From Myrica gale (lineage: Eukaryota; Streptophyta; Magnoliopsida; Fagales; Myricaceae), in assembly GCA_963930655.1 (NCBI GenBank), contig OZ005602.1, positions 1,743,501 to 1,807,500 of the forward strand: DNA of 64,000 nt, written 5' to 3'. Positions 11,722 to 22,208 of the stretch are shown piece after piece. Position numbers and translations under genes: made by a program. Positions within the stretch are counted from its first letter, which is position 1. Every line of letters begins with the position of its first letter. Below the pieces are notes generated by a model. It did not search any database. It worked only from the letters and a program-made list of their open reading frames with translations, and was not told where the DNA came from.

Positions 11722-14492
11722 ATGAATTCAAACAACTGGCTTTCTTTTCCTCTTTCTCCCACTCATTCTTCGTTACCAGCACATCTGCAAACAACTCAGT
11801 CTCATCATTTTTCTCTAGGGCTAGTGAATGACAATATGGACAATCCATTCCATAGCCAAGGTATTTTTGTCACTTTTCTGTTCCTGTACTTCTTCCGATT
11901 CTTCTTCTTTTTCTTCTACTCCTCTTTTTCTCTCTCCCTCTCTCTCATCTTTGTAAATTTGCAGAGACGTGGAATCTGATGAATTCCCATGGCAGCGGTG
12001 AAGTTCCGAAGGTTGCTGATTTTCTTGGTGTGAGGGAATCTGAAAATCAGTCAGATCTTGTAGCCTTCAATGAAATTCAGGCTAATGATTCTGATTACCT
12101 GTTCCAAAACAACAGTGTAGTGCCAGTGCAAAACACAGTAGTAGCCACCTCTAGCAATTACGAATTTCATGAAAACGCTAATAGTTTGCAGTCTCTAACA
12201 TTGTCAATGGGTAGTGGTAAAGGGTCCGCTTGTGAAACAAGCGGCGATAGTCCAAATACTGTTGAAGCCACCCCTAGAAGGACTTTGGATACTTTTGGGC
12301 AAAGAACATCAATATATCGTGGTGTAACCCGGTCCGTGTTTTGACGACTTGCATCTGTTCAGAGAGCAATGTTTCTTTTCTTGACTACTCGCAACTTTTA
12401 CGTACTCAATTCACACGTCTTAATGGGTTTATTCTGTCGAACTATAGGCATAGATGGACAGGAAGGTATGAAGCTCATCTCTGGGATAACAGTTGCAGAA
12501 GAGAAGGGCAATCCAGGAAAGGTCGCCAAGGTAAACACTAACACAATTTCTATGGCGATTATTTTCCTGTTCTTCAATAATTACTAGTTTCGAACAATAT
12601 TACTAACTTTTCCATTCTCATGATGGTGCTCTTCTTCTGCATCTTCTCCTGCAGTTTATTTAGGTGAGTGCTGTTTCTCCATTCATTTCTGATTAAGTTT
12701 CAAACTTCCTTTTAGTCATTTTCGTTTTCATTTCCGGTAATAGTATTTTCCATTTAGAAACAACAATATTTGCCAAAGCATATTGTTTTAGCTAGTTTGG
12801 TCTTTTTGAGCAGGTGGGTATGACAAAGAAGAGAAAGCAGCTAGGGCCTATGATCTTGCTGCACTGAAGTACTGGGGAACATCCACCACTACCAATTTTC
12901 CCGTAAGTTTGTGCAGCCGCGCTATCATGGACAACTCGGTCGTAAATCGAGATTAATCTGTATCCTTAATCTGCTTGTGGTGGACGTTATACGTGGAAGC
13001 TGATTAATTTTCAATTGCTGTTGCAGATCAGTAACTACGAAAAGGAATTGGAGGAGATGAAGAACATGACAAGACAAGAATTTGTGGCCTCCATTCGAAG
13101 GTAAGAGCTTGGTGGAGTTTATTATCTTATATGACTATAAGAATATTCTGCTTCAGAACAGTTTTGGTATTTAATAATCATGCAAACTAGATTTAACAAA
13201 AGCAAGATCGTGGGAACTTCCTTTTTTCCATTGGCTAGAAGATCGGACAATGAGCGACTTCTTCATGATCAATTAGTTGCAGCACCTATTGAGAACAAAT
13301 TTAGTATCTTCTCGAGTTCTTAATAATTCTGCTACTTGCAACTTATAAGTTCTATATTTGATTCTGTGGATGAATTTCAGGAAGAGTAGTGGCTTTTCTA
13401 GGGGCGCATCCATGTATCGGGGAGTCACAAGGTAGAAAGATGTCTCTCTCTCTCCCTCCCTCCCCCACTGACTTTCATTCTCAATTTCTCAAGGACACGT
13501 GCATATGTAAGCAGGCATCATCAACATGGGAGATGGCAAGCAAGGATTGGCAGAGTTGCAGGAAACAAAGATCTCTACTTGGGAACTTTCAGTAAGTCAT
13601 TTGATCTCCATGCACACATTGGAATTTTACCAAGTAATATGCGACCTTAAAGATTAAAGCCTTCTCACATAGATAACAGCTTCATATAATAACGCGTAGG
13701 AACAATTTTTAGTAGGTTTTTTCGATTACCCAAAACAAGAGTTGCAATTTTAGGGGCCGCTACTAATTCTTTATAAATCATAAAGGTACCGAAGAGGAAG
13801 CAGCAGAAGCGTATGACATTGCAGCAATAAAGTTTAGAGGCCTTAACGCAGTCACCAACTTTGACATGAATCGTTATGACGTGAAAAGCATTCTAGAAAG
13901 CAACACTCTCCCCATTGGGGGAGGGGCCGCCAAACGGTTAAAGGAGGCTCAAGCCATCGAATCTTCAAGAAAACGGGAGGAAATGATCGCCCTTGGCTCA
14001 AGCTTTCAATACGGTGGCTCAAGCTCCAGCAGGTTACAAGCATATCCTCTAATGCAGCCGCCATTTGATCAACCCCAGCCTTTACTAACCCTTCAAAACC
14101 AGGAGATTCCTCCGTACACGCAAGACCCCTCATTTCACCAGAGTTACATCCAAACCCAGCTCCATTTGCACCAGCAACATGGTTTGTTTCTTCACCAACC
14201 GAGCCAGAATTCTCAGTTTTACAACAGTTACCTTCAGAACCACCCCGCTTTACTTCAGGGTTTGATGAACATGGGTTCTTCTTCATCTGTGATGGAGAAT
14301 AACGGCAGTTCTACTGGGAGTTACAGTGGAGGATATCTTGGGAATGGGCTTGCCATAGCTCCCAATTCCACGTCGGGAAATGCAGTGGGATCTACCGATG
14401 AACTCCCACTCGTGAAGGTTGACTATGACATGCCTTCTGGGAGTTATGGCGGCTGGTCGGGGGACTCCGTTCAGGGACCGAATCCTGGGTAA
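11722..14492 (+). CDS. PLT1/PLT2: PLETHORA1/2-like AP2/ERF (ANT-clade) transcription factor, tail interrupted
   Basis: Nuclear DNA-binding regulator; PLT1/PLT2 maintain the root stem-cell niche downstream of auxin. Nine coding exons: 11722-11860, 11965-12331, 12448-12530, 12655-12663, 12814-12902, 13027-13100, 13381-13431, 13515-13591, 13786-14492. They sum to 1596 nt (531 residues). The N-terminus has the euANT motifs [12 protein letters not shown] and PKVADFLGV. Two AP2 domains follow: repeat 1 starts at [20 protein letters not shown] and ends in [14 protein letters not shown], a linker holds [11 protein letters not shown], and repeat 2 starts at [17 protein letters not shown]. The C-terminal region is Q/S-rich with [16 protein letters not shown] 9-nt microexon encodes the VYLG turn. 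A 5' UTR acceptor is likely at 11668. The frame stops just inside a MITE; the usual last residues GVFSMWND lie displaced at 14797-14823. By synteny PLT1, by sequence PLT1 or PLT2. Confidence 0.93.
12655..12663 (+). other. PLT1/PLT2: 9-nt coding microexon of the PLT gene
   Basis: The sequence 'tttatttag' lies between a consensus acceptor (ctcctgcag) and donor (gtgagt). It supplies two bases of a Val codon, Tyr, Leu and one base of Gly, giving VYLG in the first AP2 domain. Both flanking exons are in the right phase only if it is included. A 9-nt microexon at this point is a known feature of AP2/ANT-clade genes. Confidence 0.88.
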
Positions 14493-14794
14493 TGTTCGTT
14501 TTCAGACTTTTTTCAGGATTCTAACTATATTCACAAATCTACCACCGAACATGTTTAGAATTCAAACACAAACACCAATACATTTTACACAATCTCCAAC
14601 AATTTTTTAATTTTTTATTCAACATAAATTTTCTCTCTCTTTACTTTTTCACATAACTCTAATATTTTTTTATTAAACAATTATATCAAATCATTTATCT
14701 CTACACTTTACACAAACACCAATAAAACACTATTCAACATAAAAATTCACAACTTCTCTAAAATCCTACATTTTTACTCAACACGAACATAACC
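14488..14794 (-). mobile_element. 307-bp MITE inside the last PLT exon (family M1)
   Basis: Terminal inverted repeats 'ggtaatgttcg' (14488-14498) and 'cgaacataacc' (14784-14794) are flanked by the 3-bp direct repeat CTG (14485-14487 and 14795-14797). Removing the element plus one CTG joins the codons for NPG to a frame that reads GVFSMWND and a stop, the usual PLT C-terminus. The interior is AT-rich and non-coding. Reverse-orientation relatives are at 47870-48381 and about 62360-62732. TIR length and 3-bp duplication suggest a PIF/Harbinger-type MITE, but the target is not the usual TWA. Confidence 0.88.
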
Positions 14795-14796
14795 CT

Positions 14797-14823
14797 GGTG
14801 TTTTCTCAATGTGGAACGACTGA
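14797..14823 (+). pseudogene. Displaced C-terminal coding tail of the PLT gene
   Basis: Reads GVFSMWND followed by TGA. Arabidopsis PLT1 and PLT2 end in GGVFTMWNE, so this is the ancestral tail, cut off from the main frame by the MITE. No usable acceptor AG lies immediately before it and the element introduces a stop at 14490-14492, so translation of the tail is unlikely. Confidence 0.85.
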
Positions 14824-15419
14824 GCTAGCCAATTTTGGAGGAAATCTGTGATCTGTTGGAGATGTGTGCTGATCAAGGGTATGGTAGGGAACAATTAATG
14901 TGCTTCCAATTTTTATTTTTTCTTTGTTTTTTAATATACTGTTATAAGCAATAGGAGTTAATGAGTTTCAATTCAAAACCTATAAGAAGCTAGGGTTTCT
15001 ATTCTATTTCCTTCGAGTGATCTTTTTCTTGTTCTTGAGGATTCTGCTATTGACTATCGGCTTCGGTTCTCCAGCAATGTTGCTTTATGGGTTGATGTAT
15101 AACCCAAATTTTGTATGCAGATCGACCCATTTAACTTCTGGATCAGAATATATGTAGGAGCGCTTGAGGTTCTACTTAAATCACTGCAGGCATGTATCAA
15201 CATTTTTCTTCAATTTTTTTCCTAGGTGGAATAATAACTTATCAAATTAAGTACTTTTACAAGTGCTTTGAGGCAATCACTGAATCAATGTTTGCTCTAA
15301 TGTGTGGCTATATAAATATCATCTTCTACTAAATGAAACTCCAGTATTTGAAATATGGCTCGCGTTTTTTACCTCACATATTGGTAAGTATTGACACAAA
15401 ACATGTTCATTAGGATTTA
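14824..15419. other. Old 3' UTR and downstream DNA of the PLT gene
   Basis: No gene seen. The native 3' UTR should start at 14824. It is AT-rich, with AATAAA-like motifs not clearly placed. Confidence 0.35.
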
Positions 15420-15935
15420 AGGCCTAATTGCACTCAAAGCTCTTGAGGTATAGAAAAGTTGTAAATAAGATCTCGAGATAAGAAAAAATAGCGAGATTGA
15501 TGATTCGATGAGTGGAACCACAACGATTATAGCGCTTGTTAACGGGGATAAACTTCTCATAGCGAATGTGGGTGATATAAGGGTAGTGATTGCAGTGAAA
15601 GACGAGAATCGAATCATAAATTCATAGCTGAGGACTTATCGTATGATTAGACTCTATTTAGGAAAGATGAGTATGAGTGAGAGACAGGGTTGGTATTGAG
15701 GTGGCTTAAGTGAGCTAACACAGCAAAGAAAGAACATGGGCGCAATGGGATTGAGTTGACCTATCTTTAAAATAACACATCAGCATTTACAGTTAATGTA
15801 TGAAGACGAAAGTGAACCGACGAGCCTCTTTCTCACAAAATATCGACCTTATAGAGCTAATTGTCAATTTTCTGACCTTGGGGTCTTATTTACAACTTTT
15901 CAATATCTTAGGGGTTGTGGGACGTAAAATTATCA
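15420..15935. mobile_element. Small inverted-repeat element carrying a PP2C gene fragment
   Basis: The left arm (15420-15480, 'gaaaagttgtaaataaga') is mirrored by a right arm at about 15866-15935 ('tcttatttacaacttttc'), with flanking similarity on both sides of those cores. The ~380-bp centre reads, with stops, as part of a protein phosphatase 2C. Target duplications were not resolved. Inverted arms around a host gene piece suggest transposon-mediated capture (Pack-MULE-like), but the superfamily is unproven. Confidence 0.6.
15496..15775 (+). pseudogene. Fragment of a protein phosphatase 2C gene
   Basis: The first frame reads DDSMSGTTTI then LLIANVGDIRVVIAVKDENR. This matches the PP2C core 'MSGTTA...(L/Y)VANVGDSRAVLA.KDG', where the GD aspartate helps bind the catalytic metals. 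It then degrades: after a stop and frame change it reads EDLSYD, stop, TLFRKDEYE, recalling the family pattern EDLS.DQTPFRKDEYERV. The canonical GDSRA is GDIRV here. There is no start codon, no complete domain and no upstream exons, so it is a non-functional piece. The parent gene is not in this window. Confidence 0.72.
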
Positions 15936-17330
15936 CAATCTTTTAACCTCAATTTGGAGAAATGCTTCTGATCAACATTTGTAGGCCGTACCTTGTAAAT
16001 TTATAATAGAGACGACGGCCGCATGCTTATAATCAATAAGGCCGACCACTTTGGGATTTTGTCATGTCTTCCATATATGGCTACCGGTTTCCTATTATAA
16101 GGTAAATATATATCTATCGAAAGCAGCACAAGTTGAATATTCGTAGATTATGTCTATCTATTAGCCATAAAATATAAGGTCGTGGATGTGAGCTGACGGC
16201 CTAGCTACTGGATATATATATATATATATAGGGATTTTATATAATTCATGATCAATAAATAATCATAAAATAAGATATATTAACAATGAATAACCTTCTG
16301 ACTGATAGCTCTCTTTTCAATCCTATTTAACGATATACTTTTTTATTTAAAAATATTTTCAAGCATGACTAATTAATTATTTCTCAATTAATTTTAATCA
16401 AACAATTATTGCAATATCATGAGCATGCATGCATCAAGGATTTTAATTTCACTTTGGATAATTGCAACTTAAAGTAACTTATCAAAAGAGTTCTGATCGA
16501 GTACTAGATATGTACAGCGATTACTTGAGCCCCAGATAACAGGAGCAATATGCTTTTTAATTAGGTCCTAACCCAATATATATATATATATATTCAAATA
16601 TCAGGCTACAGCAGATGTGTGTGCGAATGACTGTAGTTATATATTGATATATCAATATGTACTAATTTATAACTGTTTTAACGACACGATATAATAATAT
16701 TATTATAAATATTATTGAAACTATATTATTACTTTTTAGTAAACGTTATTAGTAATTAATTCCTAATATGGACTAAGTATTAATATTATTCTATACGGTG
16801 ATCATGTATTTAGTAAATTACTAAGAAATATTTTAAATAACGTAAAGTTATAAAAAATATAATTATTCTATCTTAAATATACTTATTAATGTATAAGTTG
16901 ATATATACACAATATTTAAAATAGTAGTAACCTAATAATATACTATATATATATGTAGTATATTTTTTGGTAAAACTTGAGTACTTATATATATTAATAT
17001 ATGGGCTACAAGGTGGCTGAGGCCGAATATTGGGCCTTCGACTGGACCTTTCATTTTCGTAGTGATATGGGCTGGGCCTATGGCCACTGGCTACTCAGAG
17101 CCCATACCTAAGAAAATACAAGAGATGATATAACTAAATTAAATAAACAGCAGGCTTGCTTCCTCTGCAGTTAATCCGTTACAAATCCTCCAATTAATGC
17201 TTTATCACGCTTGTACTTTACGAAACCCCAAGTCATTAATCCATTTCCAGGATATTACTAATTTGGGAAAAAAGGTACTACTCATAGCAGCACAAAGACC
17301 CCGTGTCCCCGTTATGTGTATCGTTAAAAC
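15936..17330. other. Very AT-rich intergenic region
   Basis: Contains (TA)n tracts near 16212-16230 and 16578-16592 and no recognisable gene. The last ~200 bases lead into the promoter and leader of the first PRELI gene. Confidence 0.35.
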
Positions 17331-17421
17331 ACACATTTTATCACCCTTGTCGCCTCCCCCGCGATCTTTCGGACTTATTCTTTCTGTGTCTGCGAATCCT
17401 TCAACCATTCAACTCCATAAG

Positions 17422-18721
17422 GTACCCTCTAGTCTATATTCATCTTCTCTAATTGTTGTTTGGGATTTCCTTTTAATCTGTATAATTCTTCTTTCTTTAT
17501 CTCTCTGTCCTTCTTTTATCTTTTTTTTTTGGTTTTTCTTGTTGATTTTTCTTTATGTATACTGTAAATTAGTGAACGAAAATATAAGGCAACTAGTTCT
17601 ATGTTTCTATGAATTTCAAAACGGACAGGTTTTCTTTTTCGAACATCTTGGGCTTTTCGAGTTGCTGGCTTTCTCTGTTCCTTTTTAGATGTGTTTTTTT
17701 CTGCTTTTTTTCGGGTGGGTTTTGATTGCTTATTGCGTCTCTGTAAGACCGAGCTACCGGCTCAAAGTGGTTTGAAATCAAGATGCTGTTATGGGAGAAT
17801 AAATAAATTATGGGTTTCCAATATTTGGCTACAAAAACTTTGGGTTACGAATTCTGACCAAGTTTTATTTGTTTGAGGTGCTTTGAAGAAACTCTCTAAT
17901 GTCTGGTTGTTGTATTCTGTGGATAAACCTTTGGGTTACGAATTATCATTCCTACTGTTACAATTGATTTCTTGTTGGTACCGAATTCAATATGATTGAG
18001 TGTCCAGTTGGTGATATCTCTGCAACTATAACGTGTAAAATTTGTCTGTTCTTCACGTTACTATGGAATTTCGTTTTTTTGCCTTTAGATGCATCATTCG
18101 TATTTCTTTCTTTTAATAAAAAAAACAGGAGAAGAAAAATAAGTACATTTTAGTATACACCATGATGGAGTCGTATAGTATAGACTGTTGTGGCTGATTC
18201 ATTGACAATTTATGGATATTTGTGGCTAGAATGACAGTTACTTTGAGTATGGCTAGGATTTTCCAGTTTGTAAGATTGACCCTCCTGCGATGTAGTTGAC
18301 TGGGGAAATGTAATTATTGAAGACAATCTCTTTTTTTTTCTAAGTGTTATTGAAGACAATCTTAGTTGTATATTTTCCTTGGGTTTGATAAGCTGTTTAG
18401 GTCGGCATTGTTCCGTGCACTTTATGTGCATCTCATGATTTGATAGGCTCTATGATTCCTCTGTGTTTTTTGGGTGTCTTCTTCTTTCAAGTTCTTTTTG
18501 AGTTTATAAGATGGGAAATTGGAGAATCATGCGTGTTGGTTTGTAGATTAACACAATACGTACACACAAGAGGGAAAAAGGGTTTTCCTTGCACAGTCCC
18601 CTCTCTGTGGTGAATAAGTTGTAGCTTTTATTTTTGTTCAACCAGACCCCTGATCTTTTACCCAAAGGCACCTATGCTTTCACTAGTTAACTAAGGTTTG
18701 TCTCTGTATTAGTGTGAACAG
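17422..18721 (+). other. Likely 5' UTR intron of the first PRELI gene
   Basis: A leader ending 'caactccataag' is followed by a donor 'gtaccc' at 17422. An acceptor 'gtgtgaacag' ends at 18721, 15 bases before the ATG. The intron is T-rich throughout. The second PRELI gene has the same arrangement, supporting an ancestral leader intron. Confidence 0.5.
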
Positions 18722-18736
18722 CGACAGAAGAACGTA

Positions 18737-19294
18737 ATGGTTAGAGCATACTCTCAGGAGTACGTTTACAAGCACCCATGGGAGCGGGTGACTTCTGCTT
18801 CTTGGCGCAAGTATGCTGACCCCGAGAACAAGCGTACCTTATCTCACATACTTGAAGTTGACACATTAAACCGAAAGCTTGACCCTCAATCTGGGAAGCT
18901 TTACACCACACGCGCAATCACTATCCATGCTCCAGGACCATGGCTCATCCACAAGATTGTTGGTCAGGATGTCTGCCATTGTGTGGAATCGACAAAGGTG
19001 GATGCCCAAGCAAGGTCTATGCAACTCAATACACGCAATATCAGTCTCGAGAGGTTCATAGAAGTGGTAGAGAAGATTCAGTATGATCCTCACCCTGATA
19101 ATCCAAATGGTTGGACTATTTGTCGACAGGAGACCAGCATTAGGATTAAGCCATTGTCGGCACTTGCATCAATGGCAGAAAAGATAGAGCAACGCTGTGC
19201 TGAAAAATTTGTGCAGAACAGTGCTAAAGGTAGAGAGGTAATGGAGAGGATTTGCAAGTATCTTGAAGCTGAATCTAGTGGGATTGCTCTCTAG
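18737..19294 (+). CDS. PRELI/MSF1 domain protein (copy 1)
   Basis: A single coding exon of 185 residues. The PRELI/MSF1 domain fills nearly the whole protein, with the usual N-terminal YVYKHPWERVTSASWRKY, the central VDTLNRKLD and LYTTRAITIHAPGPW, and the C-terminal PDNPNGWTICRQETSIR. Family members (yeast Ups1-3, human PRELID) carry phosphatidic acid or phosphatidylserine across the mitochondrial intermembrane space; plant versions (At5g13070-type) are less studied, so lipid transfer here is inference. There is no classical presequence, as is usual for small intermembrane-space proteins. The start is chosen because the conserved domain begins at residue 2. Tandem with the copy at 23133. Confidence 0.92.
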   Translation: MVRAYSQEYVYKHPWERVTSASWRKYADPENKRTLSHILEVDTLNRKLDPQSGKLYTTRAITIHAPGPWLIHKIVGQDVCHCVESTKVDAQARSMQLNTRNISLERFIEVVEKIQYDPHPDNPNGWTICRQETSIRIKPLSALASMAEKIEQRCAEKFVQNSAKGREVMERICKYLEAESSGIAL

Positions 19295-19625
19295 TTGTAG
19301 CTCTGAGGGATGTAAGCTCTTTCACGTGCAAAACAACAAAAGAATGTAACAGTGCAACACCTTAGAGGCTCCGCTTGAATCTCTCGCCTCTAGATTTGAT
19401 TGTGAATTTTGATACAGACAATGTACAACTTTGGGACAATTATGCCTCGTGCATTTTATATTTGTCTTTGGAGATCTAGAGCTATCAGATGGTTTATACC
19501 AGAGAGATAAATTGATGATTAACAAATATGACACTATACAACAAATGATGCCACTTCCTACTGGAAGGAAGCTATATAATTCCTACTGCTCATGACTTCC
19601 TTGGAGGCTATTCACATCAGGAATT
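19295..19625. other. 3' UTR and downstream DNA of PRELI copy 1
   Basis: No other gene. It ends at the SINE target duplication. Confidence 0.4.
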
Positions 19626-19643
19626 AATTATGATTTACTTGGA

Positions 19644-19821
19644 CCCCGGGGGTTTGGTCTGGTGGTAAGGCAACGACTTTGGTTCTTACATGTCCCAAGT
19701 TCGAGTCTCCAACACCGTCATTATCGCTCCTGACTTATCATTATCCCAGGTTTGCTTGTAGGGCCGGGTATACGAAGTGGTCCACCTTGGGAGCTCTTGG
19801 ATTATAAAAAAGAAAAAAAGA
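19644..19821 (+). mobile_element. tRNA-derived SINE, 178 bp
   Basis: Flanked by a perfect 18-bp target duplication (19626-19643 and 19822-19839, 'aattatgatttacttgga'). It has an internal polymerase III promoter: box A 'tggtctggtggtaaggc' near 19655 and box B 'agttcgagtctc' near 19700. It ends in an A-rich tail 'ataaaaaagaaaaaaag'. These are the defining features of a plant SINE mobilised by L1 machinery. The perfect long duplication indicates a recent insertion. Confidence 0.92.
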
Positions 19822-20054
19822 AATTATGATTTACTTGGATAACTGAACATAGCTGAAGCTATGGGGAGAAAAAAATGTTATACACTCGTAATCTGTTTTA
19901 CACCCTTTTTAATAAGGTTCTTGGGTTTTCAATACAATCGCCGGCAGGCCTTGGGTTGTTCCATTTTGTCAAAAATGTCATTCTATTAGTTTTTAATTCC
20001 AATCACTTAACGGTGATACATTTCACGATTAATCAGATTTTGGTACGTGTGCAT

Positions 20055-20396
20055 TAGGGGTGGGCAAAAAACCCGAGACCCGACAACCCGAACCGGCCCG
20101 ACCCTTTTTCCGACCCGGTCGGGTCGGGTTTAGGCGGGTTCGGGTTTACATGTAAATAAAAACCGATTTTCGGGTTCGGGTATATGAACAAACCCGAAAT
20201 TAAACCCGAACCCGACCGAACCCGAAAATATAACATCATCACCCCGTGACCCGTCTTTTCCGAACCGAACCGACCCGTTTCGACCCGATATTTTCGGGTT
20301 TTTTCGGGTTCGGGTTTCCTCACAAAAAAAAAACGAAATATTCGGGTCGGGTTCGGGTTGAAATTTTCGAACCCGAACCCGGTTTGCCCACCCCTA
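20055..20396. mobile_element. hAT-type MITE, 342 bp, built from CGGGTT-like motifs
   Basis: A perfect 8-bp target duplication GTGTGCAT (20047-20054 and 20397-20404) bounds it, with terminal inverted repeats 'taggggtgggcaaa' and 'tttgcccaccccta'. Both features are diagnostic of hAT MITEs. The interior is dominated by variants of 'cgggttcgggt' on one arm and 'acccgaacccg' on the other, so the whole element can fold back. Open frames through it are repeat artefacts. Confidence 0.93.
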
Positions 20397-20404
20397 GTGT
20401 GCAT

Positions 20405-21317
20405 TTTTTCAATAAAAAAAAAAAAAAAAAGTTCAAACACATGGCTAGCATTCTAGGTCCGATGTGTAGAGCCTGTTAGGTGATTGTACTCTTTTTTTTT
20501 TTTAATAACCTCATCATATTAAAAAATAAACAAAAAGAAACATATCACAAACTCTCATAGCTCGGGAATATCATAAGGAAAGTTAAAACCAGAAACGCCT
20601 ACACAAAGCAGGCCACTTAGCCAACAAGTGAGCCATAGAATTTCACCTACAATCACCTAACAGTACGAAATGGTGATTTGAGGGTTATTTTTTATTTATT
20701 TTTTAAATGAGTGTAAAATTCAAGAACTACAAAAATATATAACTCAAAAAAATAAAAAAATAAAAAGCTGTAAAGTGGCTTTCTTATCAACATTTGCGAT
20801 GTTTCCTCTCTCCATTGCTGATATCAAGCCTAATTGATATTTTGCTAAAGAGAGAAATTCCCTTGCAGCTTTAACACAAATCCATCCGTTTGAGGGCTTT
20901 ACTAAACATGCAATAACAAGAGTGAGTTTGAAGTTGGAGCTGGTTAGGCCACGTGCTTCCCTGTTTTTAAGATTGGCTTTCAAGCTTTCTTAATGGCCAC
21001 GGCATGCCAATCTTGAAATTAGAATAAACTAAATTATGATATAATAAATGATGCTAATCCTTTCCAACGGATGATCTCAGAGTTGATGGTGGAATATATG
21101 ATAAAAATAAATCCTTTTCTTCGTACTTAGATTACATATGTGACTTATTTTCTGTGTTGGAGAGGAGATAATGTTAAAACATAAGAGGAAATAAACAATG
21201 ATGGGTTCCTTTATGAATCTAGATGTTCTATGATTCTTTATCCTTTCAAAACTTCCAAGTAATATTATTTTTAATTTTGTCCTTTCAAAACTTCAGACAG
21301 TATATGTGCTACACCAT
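20405..21317. other. Intergenic between the PRELI copies
   Basis: No gene recognised. Poly-A and poly-T tracts near 20414-20430 and 20491-20504 may be tails of short retro-insertions. Confidence 0.35.
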
Positions 21318-21320
21318 TTA

Positions 21321-21548
21321 GGTGGTGTTTGTTTGTGGAAATATTGGAGTGGTGGAAATTTTGAGGTATTGGGTTTGATGAAAAAGTAAAGATATTTTAT
21401 GAGAGTTAGTGAAAAAGTGAAGAAATAGAAGATTTGAGTGAATATTATAATGATAACGAATTGTTTGATGCAAAAAAATTATTAATTTATAATTTTTTAA
21501 TATATGCCCGAAATGTTGGGCATCCAAACATTTCGGGAAACAAACGCC
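21321..21548. mobile_element. MITE, ~228 bp, inverted ends
   Basis: Left end 'ggtggtgtttgtttgtgg' and right end 'gaaacaaacgcc' are inverted repeats flanked by TA (TTA on the left, TAA on the right). The interior resembles the MITE at 48144-48342 ('aaaattttgag.tattggg.ttgatgaaa', 'agagttagtgaaaaagt'), so the two belong to one family. Confidence 0.7.
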
Positions 21549-21551
21549 TAA

Positions 21552-22090
21552 TGCTTATAATATCTATATCTCACGGAATTAAACCATACAATTCGAGCAG
21601 AAAATTGTAGAAACTCTTAGTACCCTAATGATTGGTAATCAGTAAAGTTGAAATAACATAAAAATAGTTAGATAGAATATAGGTTGTACACATTAATTTA
21701 AACCTTCGTATACATTTAATGTCCCAAATATTAAAATCCTCATTGATTAAAGAAAGTTCCAAGCGCTTTTGTTCCTTGAGAGCCGGAGAAGGTTCTAACC
21801 ATCTCTTATGCCCTATTCTTTACTCTGCAATTTTTTTACACCGGATGGAAATTATTCCATATGTTCACAAATCCTGCAACTCTAGCTTCATCAACTTGTA
21901 CATTTAGAACTGCCCAGTCCTTGACATTACGTTATAAGGGCAATTTCGTCTCACCAGTATATCCTATTTTCTCGAAAAATAACACAAAAATCTTGACGAA
22001 ACGTAGCGAATCAACGTATGTTGTCTTTTTTGTTATTATTTTGTCTATTCAGTATATTCTCCGATTACCAAGATTACCTGTCGTGAAAGG
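21552..22090. other. Promoter region of PRELI copy 2
   Basis: No separate gene. It leads into a leader exon that ends at 22208. Confidence 0.3.
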
Positions 22091-22208
22091 AGAAATGCTT
22101 TGGCATATTCTTGCTATTCCCTCTCCTTCTCCTCTTGACTTTCTCTGCGATCTCAGGGACTTCCATTCACTCATTGCAAACCCGCAAGGCCTTGTAACGA
22201 TTTGTGAG

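Noticed and set aside
20054..20479. Open frames rich in Pro/Asn/Phe/Gly
   Set aside because: They lie in the repeat-built hAT MITE.
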